In this document: positions 7,993 to 16,300 of the stretch, piece by piece
Layout: each line of letters begins with the position of its first letter
How positions within the stretch are numbered: position 1 is the stretch's first letter
Source: Euryarchaeota archaeon UBA558
Lineage (GTDB): Archaea > Thermoplasmatota > Poseidoniia > Poseidoniales > Thalassarchaeaceae
Direction: 5' to 3'
Length of the DNA: 49,890 nt
NCBI GenBank assembly: GCA_002507175.1
Contig: DAZE01000004.1
Coordinates: forward strand, 1,283 to 51,172
Position numbers and translations under genes: made by a program
Notes under the pieces: model-generated
The model's database searches: none
What the model was told of the DNA's origin: nothing
The model's input: only the letters and a program-made list of their open reading frames with translations

Positions 7993-10311
7993 TCACTCTA
8001 GTAGCAGCAGGGACATTTGCATCAATGCGGCACCGAAAATCATCCCCACTACCATGTAATTCGTCCTATTCTGGCTGTAGGCCTGGGGGATAAGTTCCTT
8101 GAGGCTGACTACCGCCATTATGCCCCCGACGAACGAAAGAGAAAGGGCGACCATCAAAGGGGTCAGAACAGAGCCAAGAACGATCAGTGCGAAAAACGCG
8201 CCCAAGGGCTCGGTGAGGCCCGTCGCGAATGCGATTGCCATGGCCTTGAGGCTCCCACCATTTCCTGCCTTGATTGGTGCCGCGACGGCGATCCCCTCTG
8301 GGATGTTATGGAGGCCAATGGCAATCATGATTACAAGCCCGTATTGCGCAGATTCCATCACAGCGACGCCTATTGCCAGCCCCTCTGGGAAATTGTGGAC
8401 GCCTAGCGCCACTGCAGTGAGTATGCCGGACTTGTAGAGTCGCCTCTCTTCAGACATCTCCAACAGGTCGTCCTCACGGCCAAGGTAGAAACCGGCGGCG
8501 TATATTCCCGCCCCCCCTGCTATGAAAGACATTGATACCAGCAGGAATCCGAAATCCCTTGCCTGTCCTAGCCATAGGTCTAGGATGGATATCAGGAGCA
8601 TCACACCAGCCGCCATTCCCAACATGAAAGCCATCAACTCTCGGCTGATTTCCTTGATAACCAGGACTATCAAACCGCCGATGCCAGTCGCTAGTCCGGC
8701 TAATAGGGCGATGGTGAAGGGGAATAACCAGCTATCCGCTCCCCCCTCCAAGCCCTCGATTTTTACGATTGGCCCCCCTTCGCCGATTGCTCCTGTATAC
8801 GCCAATAGGTTCAACACAAATTCTGGGGTGAGTTCCAGACCTTCCTCATCATAGTCGTAGTTTGGGTAATAAGATTCAAGATATTCCCGGTAATGACTGC
8901 AAATATCACTCCTAACTGGTTCGGATACATGCTTTCCGGGGCCGATACCGATTGATCTGATCCCATGTAATTCGAAGTTTCTATGGCTGCCGCATCCTCG
9001 AGGCTCGCCCTCATGATCGTAATGAGTTGAAACAGTCGCTGAATGGACTTCGTTCTCTCCGAACACCTCACTCGCCAAATCCATCGAGATTCTTGCAATA
9101 TCAGGATCGGACGTCTCAATATCTATCTCCAGAAGTCCCGATGAGGTGCTGAAGACTGCAGAATCGATATTTATGTACATCATTACATCATCCGGGAACG
9201 CTTCGCTTTCTAGGTAGGCTTGACTGCTGAGCAGCCCTATTTCTTCCCCGCCATATGAAACAAATTTGACCGTATTCTCCAATTCATGTTTCTTGAGTTC
9301 TCTTGCGATCTCCAGAATTTGAGCGACAGCCGCAGCGTCTTTTTTTCCCCCATTGCTGAGGTATGCCGTATCATGATGAGAACCAATCATCACTGAGGAC
9401 GAAGACCTACCAGAGATCTCCCCCGTCACGACGTGCACAGTACGTGGGCCAGTCCTTGCCGCTCCCCAATTGCCATCCAGAATAGCATATTTGTTATCAT
9501 CACTACTAGCCTCCTGGATGTAATCCATGAAGATTTCAGCCGTATCCTCCGTGATGAAGATGAAAGGGATGATATCCAATTCAGGGTATGCAACAGGAAA
9601 TGGGATTATGCGCCCGTCATCGTCTTGTACAACTATCGGTTCGTAATAGGGAGACCTGCCCCCCTGTTCATACACCATCAAGACGGAAGCCCCTGAAATG
9701 ATAGCATCTCTATAGTAGTCCGAAAATGACCTGTTTGTCTTGGTTGGATTGTGTTGAACCAAGACCGCCTTGTCAACGAGGTCGCCTGCGTCGTTAAATT
9801 CGTGGGAATCCCCAGTTCCGACATCAACCAATTCACTGTCATGCTTGTGTACCCCGCCTGAGTATCCGAAGAAACTGAACGACGTCATGTGGTTCAAGTC
9901 CCCCGAGGAAGATAATTGAATTCGACCGGATCCGGCGGAGCCATCGGGCAAACCAGGAATATTACCTATTCCTTGTTCGACCTGCGCGTGCATATGCGTC
10001 TCCTCCTCCCCCTCCTGTGGCTCTTCCAACCAAGACCCCAGAAGCTCAAATTCATTGATCTGAACATTCGACATTCCGGCCTGAATGAACATCTCTGAAA
10101 TTATCGTGGAGGCAAGCTCCTCTCCGGGAGATCCAGCCACACGGGAGGTTATGTTGCTGATATCGTCTGAATCGCTTGATATCCTTGCACCATCTGGATT
10201 GAATGTGATTTCTGATTCTTCCAAGAGGATGGCGGCTGACAATGAGCATATCAGGACGAAGGTGGACACGATACCAAGAATATTGATCCTGGAGGCCAAA
10301 TCTACAACCAT
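7993..10311 (-). CDS. M28 metallopeptidase fused to ZIP-family metal transporter
   Basis: A 772-residue fusion. After an N-terminal membrane segment (about 10-30) comes an M28 aminopeptidase-like ectodomain with an inserted PA-like region (about 130-290). Candidate dinuclear-metal ligands are present: SHHDT (311-315), D325, the catalytic pair E356/E357 in YGGEEIG, and D383. From about 528 onward the protein is an eight-helix ZIP transporter with both signature helices, HNFPEG (639-644) and HNIPEG (668-673). Short His motifs, THMH (106-109) and HKH (155-157), may collect metal outside. ZIP proteins move Zn, Fe or Mn inward. The peptidase half could free metal from peptides or sense it. The gene converges on hugZ and has the same palindrome before it as the heme operon. 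Both halves are recognised clearly; the joint function is inference. Confidence 0.85.
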   Translation of the reverse strand: MVVDLASRINILGIVSTFVLICSLSAAILLEESEITFNPDGARISSDSDDISNITSRVAGSPGEELASTIISEMFIQAGMSNVQINEFELLGSWLEEPQEGEEETHMHAQVEQGIGNIPGLPDGSAGSGRIQLSSSGDLNHMTSFSFFGYSGGVHKHDSELVDVGTGDSHEFNDAGDLVDKAVLVQHNPTKTNRSFSDYYRDAIISGASVLMVYEQGGRSPYYEPIVVQDDDGRIIPFPVAYPELDIIPFIFITEDTAEIFMDYIQEASSDDNKYAILDGNWGAARTGPRTVHVVTGEISGRSSSSVMIGSHHDTAYLSNGGKKDAAAVAQILEIARELKKHELENTVKFVSYGGEEIGLLSSQAYLESEAFPDDVMMYINIDSAVFSTSSGLLEIDIETSDPDIARISMDLASEVFGENEVHSATVSTHYDHEGEPRGCGSHRNFELHGIRSIGIGPGKHVSEPVRSDICSHYREYLESYYPNYDYDEEGLELTPEFVLNLLAYTGAIGEGGPIVKIEGLEGGADSWLFPFTIALLAGLATGIGGLIVLVIKEISRELMAFMLGMAAGVMLLISILDLWLGQARDFGFLLVSMSFIAGGAGIYAAGFYLGREDDLLEMSEERRLYKSGILTAVALGVHNFPEGLAIGVAVMESAQYGLVIMIAIGLHNIPEGIAVAAPIKAGNGGSLKAMAIAFATGLTEPLGAFFALIVLGSVLTPLMVALSLSFVGGIMAVVSLKELIPQAYSQNRTNYMVVGMIFGAALMQMSLLLLE

Positions 10312-10340
10312 GCTAATCCAACGGCAGACAACGATGTATT

Positions 10341-10356
10341 TTTAGGTCACCCTAAA
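10341..10356. promoter_or_regulatory. Palindromic operator, TTTAGG-N4-CCTAAA type (site 2)
   Basis: TTTAGGTCACCCTAAA repeats the arms and the 4-nt spacer of the palindrome at 1309-1326. It lies 30 bp before the start codon of the M28-ZIP gene (minus strand), and a TATA-like TTTTATG on that strand (10379-10373) would place the transcription start within it. It is also 55 bp before the acyl-CoA dehydrogenase start on the plus strand, so it could affect both directions. A DtxR-like metal repressor is the likely reader by analogy with half-sites of that family. Confidence 0.6.
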
Positions 10357-10410
10357 CCTTGGTCATTAAGATCATAAAAGATCGAATTTAGGTGGAAAAA
10401 TGGTGATAAT

Positions 10411-11559
10411 GTGAATCTGAATGAAGAGCATTTAATGCTGCAGGATCTTGCTAGAGAATTTGCAGATCGAGAATTAATACCAAACGCCGAGGATTGGGAC
10501 AGAAACGGAACTTTCCCGGCCGAGGCAATAAAGAAGGCCCGTGATTTAGGCATTCTCAACTGCACGATCCCAGAAAAGTACGGGGGAATGGGACTGAGCT
10601 TCATGGACGAGGTCATAATAAACGAGGAACTGGGCAGGGGAGACCCAGGATTTGCAACGATCACTGGAGTTACTATGCTTGCCTGTCATCCAGTGATATA
10701 TGCGGGGACTGAAGAGCAAAAGAATGAATTTCTCGGAAGAATTTGTGATGGCCAGATATCGGCCTACTGCGTCACCGAACCTGGTGCAGGGTCAGATGTG
10801 AAGGCAATACAAACCACTGCGAAATTGGAAGATGACCATTACAGGATCAACGGTTCAAAGATGTGGATAGGCGGTGCTGGATACGCAGACTGGTTCTACG
10901 TCCTCGCCAAAACTGGTGGAAGCGATCCAATCAAATCTCTCAGCGGTTTCATCGTAGAGTCCGATACGCCTGGCGTCATTATAGGCAAGAAAGAAGACAA
11001 AATGGGTCAAAGGTGCTCGGATACGAGATCAGTTGTCTTCAATGACGTTGTGATCCCAAAATCAAACCTCCTCGGGGGGCAAGAGGGCGGAGGTTGGATG
11101 CAGGCAATGGTGGCATTCGACAGATCAAGGCCAATGCTTGCGTCACACGCAGTTGGCAACGCCAGGGGGGCGATGGAGGAAGCATGGGCCTACGCAAATC
11201 AGAGACATGCCTTCTCAAAGCCGATAATAGAGCATCAGTCAATATCCTTCATGTTGGCTGACATGGCGACAAAAATAGAGGCAGCCAGGCTTCTGGTCCA
11301 TAAGTCAGCTTCCAAACTTGATTTTGGAGAGAGGGCAACGCTTGAATCTGCTCACGCGAAAAGATTCGCCGCAGACATTGGGATGGAGGTAGCCACCGAT
11401 GCCGTCCAGATATTCGGGGGGTACGGGTATTCTGAGGAATTCCCCGCTGCACGTCGAATGAGGGGGGCTAAAATCTACCAGATATTCGGAGGGACCAGCC
11501 AGATTCAAAGAATGATCATAACTCGAGAGATACAGAAATCTAGGGGGGAAACAAAGTGA
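10411..11559 (+). CDS. Acyl-CoA dehydrogenase, with Gly at the usual catalytic Glu
   Basis: A 382-residue flavoprotein with the full acyl-CoA dehydrogenase layout: N-terminal helical domain, beta domain with CVTEPGAGSDV and GSKMWIGGAG, and C-terminal helices with FGGYGYSEEFPAARRMR. The start is GTG 10411 with GGTGAT 4 nt before it; nearby ATGs run into stops. In most members the base that removes the alpha proton is Glu in YQIxEGT; here the sequence is YQIFGGTSQ (G360). Long-chain and isovaleryl enzymes also lack Glu there and use one from another helix, so the enzyme need not be dead. It would oxidise a fatty or branched acyl-CoA and pass electrons to ETF. Substrate is unknown. Confidence 0.9.
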   Translation: MNLNEEHLMLQDLAREFADRELIPNAEDWDRNGTFPAEAIKKARDLGILNCTIPEKYGGMGLSFMDEVIINEELGRGDPGFATITGVTMLACHPVIYAGTEEQKNEFLGRICDGQISAYCVTEPGAGSDVKAIQTTAKLEDDHYRINGSKMWIGGAGYADWFYVLAKTGGSDPIKSLSGFIVESDTPGVIIGKKEDKMGQRCSDTRSVVFNDVVIPKSNLLGGQEGGGWMQAMVAFDRSRPMLASHAVGNARGAMEEAWAYANQRHAFSKPIIEHQSISFMLADMATKIEAARLLVHKSASKLDFGERATLESAHAKRFAADIGMEVATDAVQIFGGYGYSEEFPAARRMRGAKIYQIFGGTSQIQRMIITREIQKSRGETK

Positions 11560-11936
11560 TGGATTATTTTCCCGGAATGGCCGTTGGTCTAATTCTGATG
11601 CAGACTGCGATTGTTGCGCCCATCCTATTCAGGACATTGGATTTGGAAAGTTTTGGGAGATCTATCCGGGAAATCTGGCCTAAGTTTTTCCTAGCCCTTG
11701 GAACTATTGGAGTTCTCTCCCTAATATCGGTTTACTTGGACCAGGGTTCGGACGACATACACCTCGTATTATCTGGAATCACCGTATCTCTTTCTCTAAT
11801 GTGCTACCTGATAATACCGGCGACCAACAGGGCGACGGATAGCGGCAATCACGGAAGGTTCAACATACTTCACAAGTTGAGCGTCTATTCTACATTAGCC
11901 ATATTAGTCTCGAATATTGCTTTCATCTTTGTCTAG
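11559..11936 (+). CDS. Small membrane protein, DUF4149/TMEM205-like
   Basis: A protein of about 125 residues with four hydrophobic helices. The pattern APILFRTL in helix 1, a Phe-rich second helix, and a loop with FNILHKLSVYST before the last helix match DUF4149 (TMEM205-like) proteins, which carry an F..LH..SV motif. Start is ATG 11559, sharing one base with the dehydrogenase stop; a GTG at 11556 is an alternative. It is translated with the dehydrogenase gene and followed by ferrochelatase. No function is established for the family. A link to heme or quinone chemistry would be guesswork from neighbours. Confidence 0.6.
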   Translation: MDYFPGMAVGLILMQTAIVAPILFRTLDLESFGRSIREIWPKFFLALGTIGVLSLISVYLDQGSDDIHLVLSGITVSLSLMCYLIIPATNRATDSGNHGRFNILHKLSVYSTLAILVSNIAFIFV

Positions 11937-12053
11937 GTTCCCTCTCTCAATCGCTTGTTTATTCCGGAGTGTTCTCTTCGTTTCAAAGCTCCACAATCTG
12001 CACTTCAACAGAGTGTCCGTCCCCGATAACAAACGATTAAGAAGAAAGTTTCA

Positions 12054-13097
12054 ATGATCCTAGACATGGCAAACAGGGGGGTTTTGATGATCAATGTCGG
12101 AACTCCCGATGAGCCCACAGTCGAGTCTGTAAGGGACTATCTGCGAGAATTCCTTTTGGATCCCGACGTCATTGATGCTCCCTACTTGATCCGCCAGATA
12201 CTCGTACGGGGGATCATACTCAGGGTGAGGCCGGGCAAAGTAGCACCCCTGTACGAAAAAATATGGATGGACGAGGGCTCGCCACTGAGAGTTTACTCAG
12301 AGCGGATCACAGAATCTGTGAGCAAGCACGTGGATGGGATTCATATCGAACACGCTATGAGGTATGGGAATCCAAGCATCAGGAAGGGGCTGGAGAACCT
12401 AAGAGAGGCAGGTGTCACTGAACTTTTGCTGCTCCCGATGTTCCCACACCATGCTCAAGCTACCACCGAAACGGCCCTAAAGCACGCATACAAAGAAATG
12501 AAGGCAATGTCGTGGCAACCCAAAACCATTGAAATGGGGCACTTTCCAACTGATGAGAACTACATCAACCCCCTTGCAAAGTCCATCGAATCCCACCTTA
12601 CCGAGGGCACGCATCTCCTATACTCATACCACGGCCTTCCTGTATCCCACGTGAAACGAATCGACGCCTCGAAGAAACATTGTCAAAAAGCCGCTGATTG
12701 TTGCAGTGTGTCGTGCTCTGCCAACGAGTTGTGCTACGGACGCCATTGCATGGAGACCAGCATAGCCGTGTCAGAAAAATTAGGCTTGCCAGCTGATAGG
12801 TGGTCTCTGAGCTTCCAAAGCCGTCTAGGCCCGGTGAAGTGGCTAACCCCCTCGACAACGGACAAGGTGAAAGAACTCGTCGAGCGTGGGGTCCGGGACC
12901 TTGCCATAGTCGCTCCCGCGTTCTTGGCCGATGGGCTTGAGACGCTGGAGGAATTGGACATTGGCATCAGAGAGGAGTTTGAGGAGATGGGGGGAGAGAG
13001 GCTGACTGTAATCAAGTGCCTCAATGACGATCCAGACTGGATCCTGGGGTTATCAGAAATGGTTGAGGGGAAATTCAGGGCTTCGGCCCCTGCCTGA
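12054..13097 (+). CDS. hemH: Ferrochelatase
   Basis: A 347-residue ferrochelatase, inserting Fe2+ into protoporphyrin IX as the last step of heme synthesis. Family marks include LMINVGTPDEP near the N terminus, the active-site His in SYHGLP (H193) and the conserved acid region GLETLEE (about 295-300). Six cysteines cluster at 210-232 (C210, C216, C217, C221, C227, C232) in a pattern seen in ferrochelatases of several bacterial phyla; whether they hold a metal or Fe-S cluster cannot be told. Translation may begin at this ATG or four codons later at MANRG. The gene is on the opposite strand to the other heme genes and its 3' end overlaps hemY by 23 bp. No strong ribosome-binding site is seen, so a short-leader transcript is likely. 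Confidence 0.95.
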   Translation: MILDMANRGVLMINVGTPDEPTVESVRDYLREFLLDPDVIDAPYLIRQILVRGIILRVRPGKVAPLYEKIWMDEGSPLRVYSERITESVSKHVDGIHIEHAMRYGNPSIRKGLENLREAGVTELLLLPMFPHHAQATTETALKHAYKEMKAMSWQPKTIEMGHFPTDENYINPLAKSIESHLTEGTHLLYSYHGLPVSHVKRIDASKKHCQKAADCCSVSCSANELCYGRHCMETSIAVSEKLGLPADRWSLSFQSRLGPVKWLTPSTTDKVKELVERGVRDLAIVAPAFLADGLETLEELDIGIREEFEEMGGERLTVIKCLNDDPDWILGLSEMVEGKFRASAPA

Positions 13098-14355
13098 ACA
13101 ACTCAGAAATCCTCTCAGCCTCGTCAACCACATGTGTGACTGACACTCCGCTGCCAGTCCATCCAGCAACAGAAAAATCGTATTTTTTCTCCGCGATTGA
13201 CTTCATATATCCGGGTGGAAAACGGGGAATCCTTCTGGTCCCGATCTTCTCAAACAAAGCAGGCCTCTCAACTGTTTTCAACAGTCTACCTACAGATTCA
13301 ACTACCTCGCCCTCATTTCCCCCCCATCTTTGATGTGGGACCATCAACCTAAACAGCCTATGTCCATTAGGCGCCCTTTGCGATGAGTGAATGTCAGACT
13401 CATGTAGGATTCCACTCACAGGGGTCTCAATATTTGGGATCAAGGTTCCATATCCAACCCCGATATGGTTGACATCAGATGATTCATACCCGGCTGCAAA
13501 CACACTGATCTCAGTTTCACCATGGGGTCCGGTGGGCATTCCAGTTGACCAGATGATCGAGGACAGGGGTACGTTTTGGGACTTTGAGACCTCATCTGGA
13601 TTCTCTGCTTTGGATTCGAGGACTATCTCGATGTTTTTCATTTGATTCAGCCTTGATTCCAGAGCCTCGATTATACTATACATGCCACTGTCTAGGGAAG
13701 CCAGACTGCCCCTTTTGGGTGTGAAAATGGGGTAAGAGGCCGATATCATATTTCTCAGGCGTCTCTTTCTCACGGGAGGTTTCGGACCGAACCCGGTGAA
13801 TGACGGAAATAGGAAATTCGCGTCGACCTCCTTGGCGGAATCGTTCAATATACCGAGAGTGAGGGCGTCAGAGATTGGACCGTTTTGAATCACATCAAAA
13901 ACTGATTTCCCCGGAACTTTCGAGTTCAGATAACCTTTCAGGATCCCCAAGGGTCCTATTTTGGCTGCCGTAAACATGGAAATCCTGTGCTTTCTCTCCC
14001 CGATCATAATCCATCTGGACCTCGCATTTTCATTCGATTGTTTGAACTCATCATCGATCCCTAGGTCGTGAACGAGCCTCCAGAAGGCTGGATGTGGCCT
14101 TGCGGCATTTACCGAAACATCGCATATCCAGCCTCCTCTCTTCCAAGTCTCTATCACTCCTCCGAGTCTTGTGGTCTTTTCAATCAAAGTCACAAAGATA
14201 TCTGGCCTTTCTGTTCCGATTCTATAAGCCAGTGAAAGCCCTGACAAGCCCCCGCCGACAATTACAACCCTGTTAGATTCTGCGAGGGCTTGATTGACTA
14301 ACAGGGGCCTCCTGAGCTCATTCCCGTGTCGAATCCAATCCTCTAGCGAGTACAT
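13075..14355 (-). CDS. hemY: Protoporphyrinogen IX oxidase, HemY type
   Basis: A 426-residue flavoprotein of the amine-oxidase/protoporphyrinogen-oxidase fold. It has the dinucleotide motif VVIVGGGLSGLSLAYR near residue 30, EKTTRLGGVIET for the FAD ribose, and a C-terminal AGWTGSGVSVTHVVDEAERI that matches the FAD-closing motif of HemY. It oxidises protoporphyrinogen IX to protoporphyrin IX with O2. It is somewhat shorter than the usual 460-480 residues. It follows hemF by 13 nt in the heme operon and faces hemH tail to tail. A phytoene-desaturase-like or coproporphyrinogen oxidase role is possible by family, but HemF upstream and HemH beside it make the protoporphyrin route the natural reading. 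Confidence 0.88.
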   Translation of the reverse strand: MYSLEDWIRHGNELRRPLLVNQALAESNRVVIVGGGLSGLSLAYRIGTERPDIFVTLIEKTTRLGGVIETWKRGGWICDVSVNAARPHPAFWRLVHDLGIDDEFKQSNENARSRWIMIGERKHRISMFTAAKIGPLGILKGYLNSKVPGKSVFDVIQNGPISDALTLGILNDSAKEVDANFLFPSFTGFGPKPPVRKRRLRNMISASYPIFTPKRGSLASLDSGMYSIIEALESRLNQMKNIEIVLESKAENPDEVSKSQNVPLSSIIWSTGMPTGPHGETEISVFAAGYESSDVNHIGVGYGTLIPNIETPVSGILHESDIHSSQRAPNGHRLFRLMVPHQRWGGNEGEVVESVGRLLKTVERPALFEKIGTRRIPRFPPGYMKSIAEKKYDFSVAGWTGSGVSVTHVVDEAERISELFRQGPKP

Positions 14356-14368
14356 GGTAAATCAAAGC

Positions 14369-15268
14369 CTATGCCCAATCTCTTGGTTCTCTTAGAACCT
14401 GCAGTAATTTTTCTTCTTCACTTCCTTTGGATACCTCATGACAGTACTCCCAGCGAGCTTCGAGTGGGAGTGACATCAATATGCTCTCTATCCTACCGTT
14501 TGTCCTCAGGCCAAATTTCGTACCTCTATCGTGGATGAGGTTGAACTCGACGTATCTTCCTCTCCTAATCTTCTGCCACGTCTTCTGATCTTCGTCAAAT
14601 GGCATATTGACCCTGCGCAGAAGAATTGGCATGTATGAGTCCAAGAAACCCTCTGCACAGTCCTCCACAAATCTGAAGCATTCGTTTTTGCTTTCACTCC
14701 TGAGATTGTCGAAGAATATGCCTCCAACGCCCCTAGCCTCTCCTCGATGGGCGTTGTGGAAGTATTCGTCACACCATCGTTTGAATTTGCCATAATCTGC
14801 AACTATGTGTCTCTCACATATATCCCTGTAAGTAGAGTGGAAGTGGGTTGAATCCTCCTCAAATAGGTATGATGGTGTGAGGTCAGCACCTCCTCCGAAC
14901 CACCATGACCCGTTTCCCTCGCCTGTGCCTCTCTCAAAGTAGCGATAGTTTGAATGGACGGTGGGCGCCATCGGATTCTTTGGGTGTAGGACGAGACTGA
15001 TTCCCGTAGCGAAGAATTCCAATCCGTCATTGGGGTTGCCGCCCCCCATTCTCCCGGCCGCCTCCTCACTCAATGTCCCATGGACCACACTGACGTTCAC
15101 GCCTGCCTTGTCGAAAACCTCTCCAGAGGAGAAAACACGGCTTCTGCCGCCACCGCCCTCTTCTCTCGTCCAGACGTCTTCGCGATACTCTGTTCTGTCT
15201 GTTTCTCCAATTGCTTCGCAGATCTGGTCTTGAATTCGGTGGACCATGCTCACCATATCTTCCCTCAT
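14369..15268 (-). CDS. hemF: Oxygen-dependent coproporphyrinogen III oxidase
   Basis: A 299-residue protein with the conserved blocks of HemF: GGGGRSRVF, FFATGISLVLHPKNP, HSNYRYFE, WWFGGGADLTP and GEARGVGGIFFDN. It decarboxylates two propionate groups of coproporphyrinogen III using O2, giving protoporphyrinogen IX. The start ATG overlaps the hemE stop by 4 bp (ATGA). The presence of this enzyme, rather than the radical-SAM HemN, points to a life with oxygen. HemF is typical of proteobacteria and eukaryotes, so an origin by transfer from bacteria is likely. Confidence 0.96.
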   Translation of the reverse strand: MREDMVSMVHRIQDQICEAIGETDRTEYREDVWTREEGGGGRSRVFSSGEVFDKAGVNVSVVHGTLSEEAAGRMGGGNPNDGLEFFATGISLVLHPKNPMAPTVHSNYRYFERGTGEGNGSWWFGGGADLTPSYLFEEDSTHFHSTYRDICERHIVADYGKFKRWCDEYFHNAHRGEARGVGGIFFDNLRSESKNECFRFVEDCAEGFLDSYMPILLRRVNMPFDEDQKTWQKIRRGRYVEFNLIHDRGTKFGLRTNGRIESILMSLPLEARWEYCHEVSKGSEEEKLLQVLREPRDWA

Positions 15269-16299
15269 CTGATTCCTCCTGTGACAGTGTGGAGGACTGC
15301 CTTGACGTTCTCTATCTTTGAGTTGGGTGCCATTCCATGGCCAAGGTTGAAGATGTGGCCGGGCCCATCTCCCGCCTGTCTGAGGACTTCCTTCGTGGCT
15401 AGGACTGCTTCATGTTGTGATCCATGCAGGTATGATGGATCGAGGTTTCCTTGTATAGCGATGCGATGGCCATGGTTTACCCTGTTCAGATTGATGTCGT
15501 CCCTCCAGTCGAGGGAAATTGCATCGATGTCCAGGCTTCGTATTTGTTCGTGGAGGTGCCCCGAGCCCTTGGCGTAATGGATTAGCGGCACATCTCTTGC
15601 ACTCCTCTCGCGGAAAATCCTAATCGCGGTTTCGGTGGGTCCTCGCGCGAATCCCTCATACTGAGTGGGAGATAGGAGTCCCGCCCATGTGTCAAACAAC
15701 TGGACTGCATCAGCGCCGCCATAATTCACCTGATCGGCCAGTAAGCCGCCTACTATCTCCGCCATTTTGGTCAGCAGGTTCGAGGAAAGCTCTGGATTCG
15801 AGAAAACTGCGGACCTGGCTCCATGGAAGTCCTTGTCTCCCGTACCTCCTGAGAGGAGGTACATTGAGATGGTCCATGGGCAGCCCGCGAAACCCAACCG
15901 AGCCTTGTTTTCTTCTTGTAGCCCGATTTCTGCCAGGGCATCTCCTGCCCATGGGGCATGATCCCTAGCTCGAAATTCAGGCCATGAATCTACATCCTCA
16001 AATTCGAAAGGATCAATTTTAATCCCTCCGCCGTATTTAACCTCATATCCCAAGCTGGGCAGGGGAGTCAATATGTCACTGAATACGATGGTGGCGTCAA
16101 TGCCGGGATACCTCTCGATTGGCTGGAGGCTGATCCTACTGCAGATGTCAGTATCTTTGCACCTCTCCCAGAAGTCATGCTCTTTGGCCAACTTACGATA
16201 CTCGGGCAGATGTCTGCCGGCCTGACGCATGAACCAAACTGGGGTGCGGTCAACCTCCTTCCTGTCTAGTGCGCGAGTTATTCTTTCCTTGCCTTCCAT
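15265..16299 (-). CDS. hemE: Uroporphyrinogen III decarboxylase
   Basis: A 344-residue enzyme with the HemE signatures TPVWFMRQAGRHLPEYR near the N terminus (Arg residues that bind the substrate carboxylates), FSDILTPL, and GFAGCPWTISMYLL. It removes four carboxyls from uroporphyrinogen III to give coproporphyrinogen III. I start it at ATG 16299 (MEGKERITRAL), one base after the hemL stop; an open frame extends farther upstream but that part overlaps hemL and does not look like HemE. It lies between hemL and hemF in the heme operon. Confidence 0.95.
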   Translation of the reverse strand: MEGKERITRALDRKEVDRTPVWFMRQAGRHLPEYRKLAKEHDFWERCKDTDICSRISLQPIERYPGIDATIVFSDILTPLPSLGYEVKYGGGIKIDPFEFEDVDSWPEFRARDHAPWAGDALAEIGLQEENKARLGFAGCPWTISMYLLSGGTGDKDFHGARSAVFSNPELSSNLLTKMAEIVGGLLADQVNYGGADAVQLFDTWAGLLSPTQYEGFARGPTETAIRIFRERSARDVPLIHYAKGSGHLHEQIRSLDIDAISLDWRDDINLNRVNHGHRIAIQGNLDPSYLHGSQHEAVLATKEVLRQAGDGPGHIFNLGHGMAPNSKIENVKAVLHTVTGGIR

Positions 16300-16300
16300 C

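Noticed and set aside
12054..13097. Fe-S cluster in ferrochelatase from its six clustered cysteines
   Set aside because: The spacing resembles known bacterial ferrochelatases with cysteine-rich loops, but ligands cannot be assigned from sequence alone, so it is noted only in the feature.
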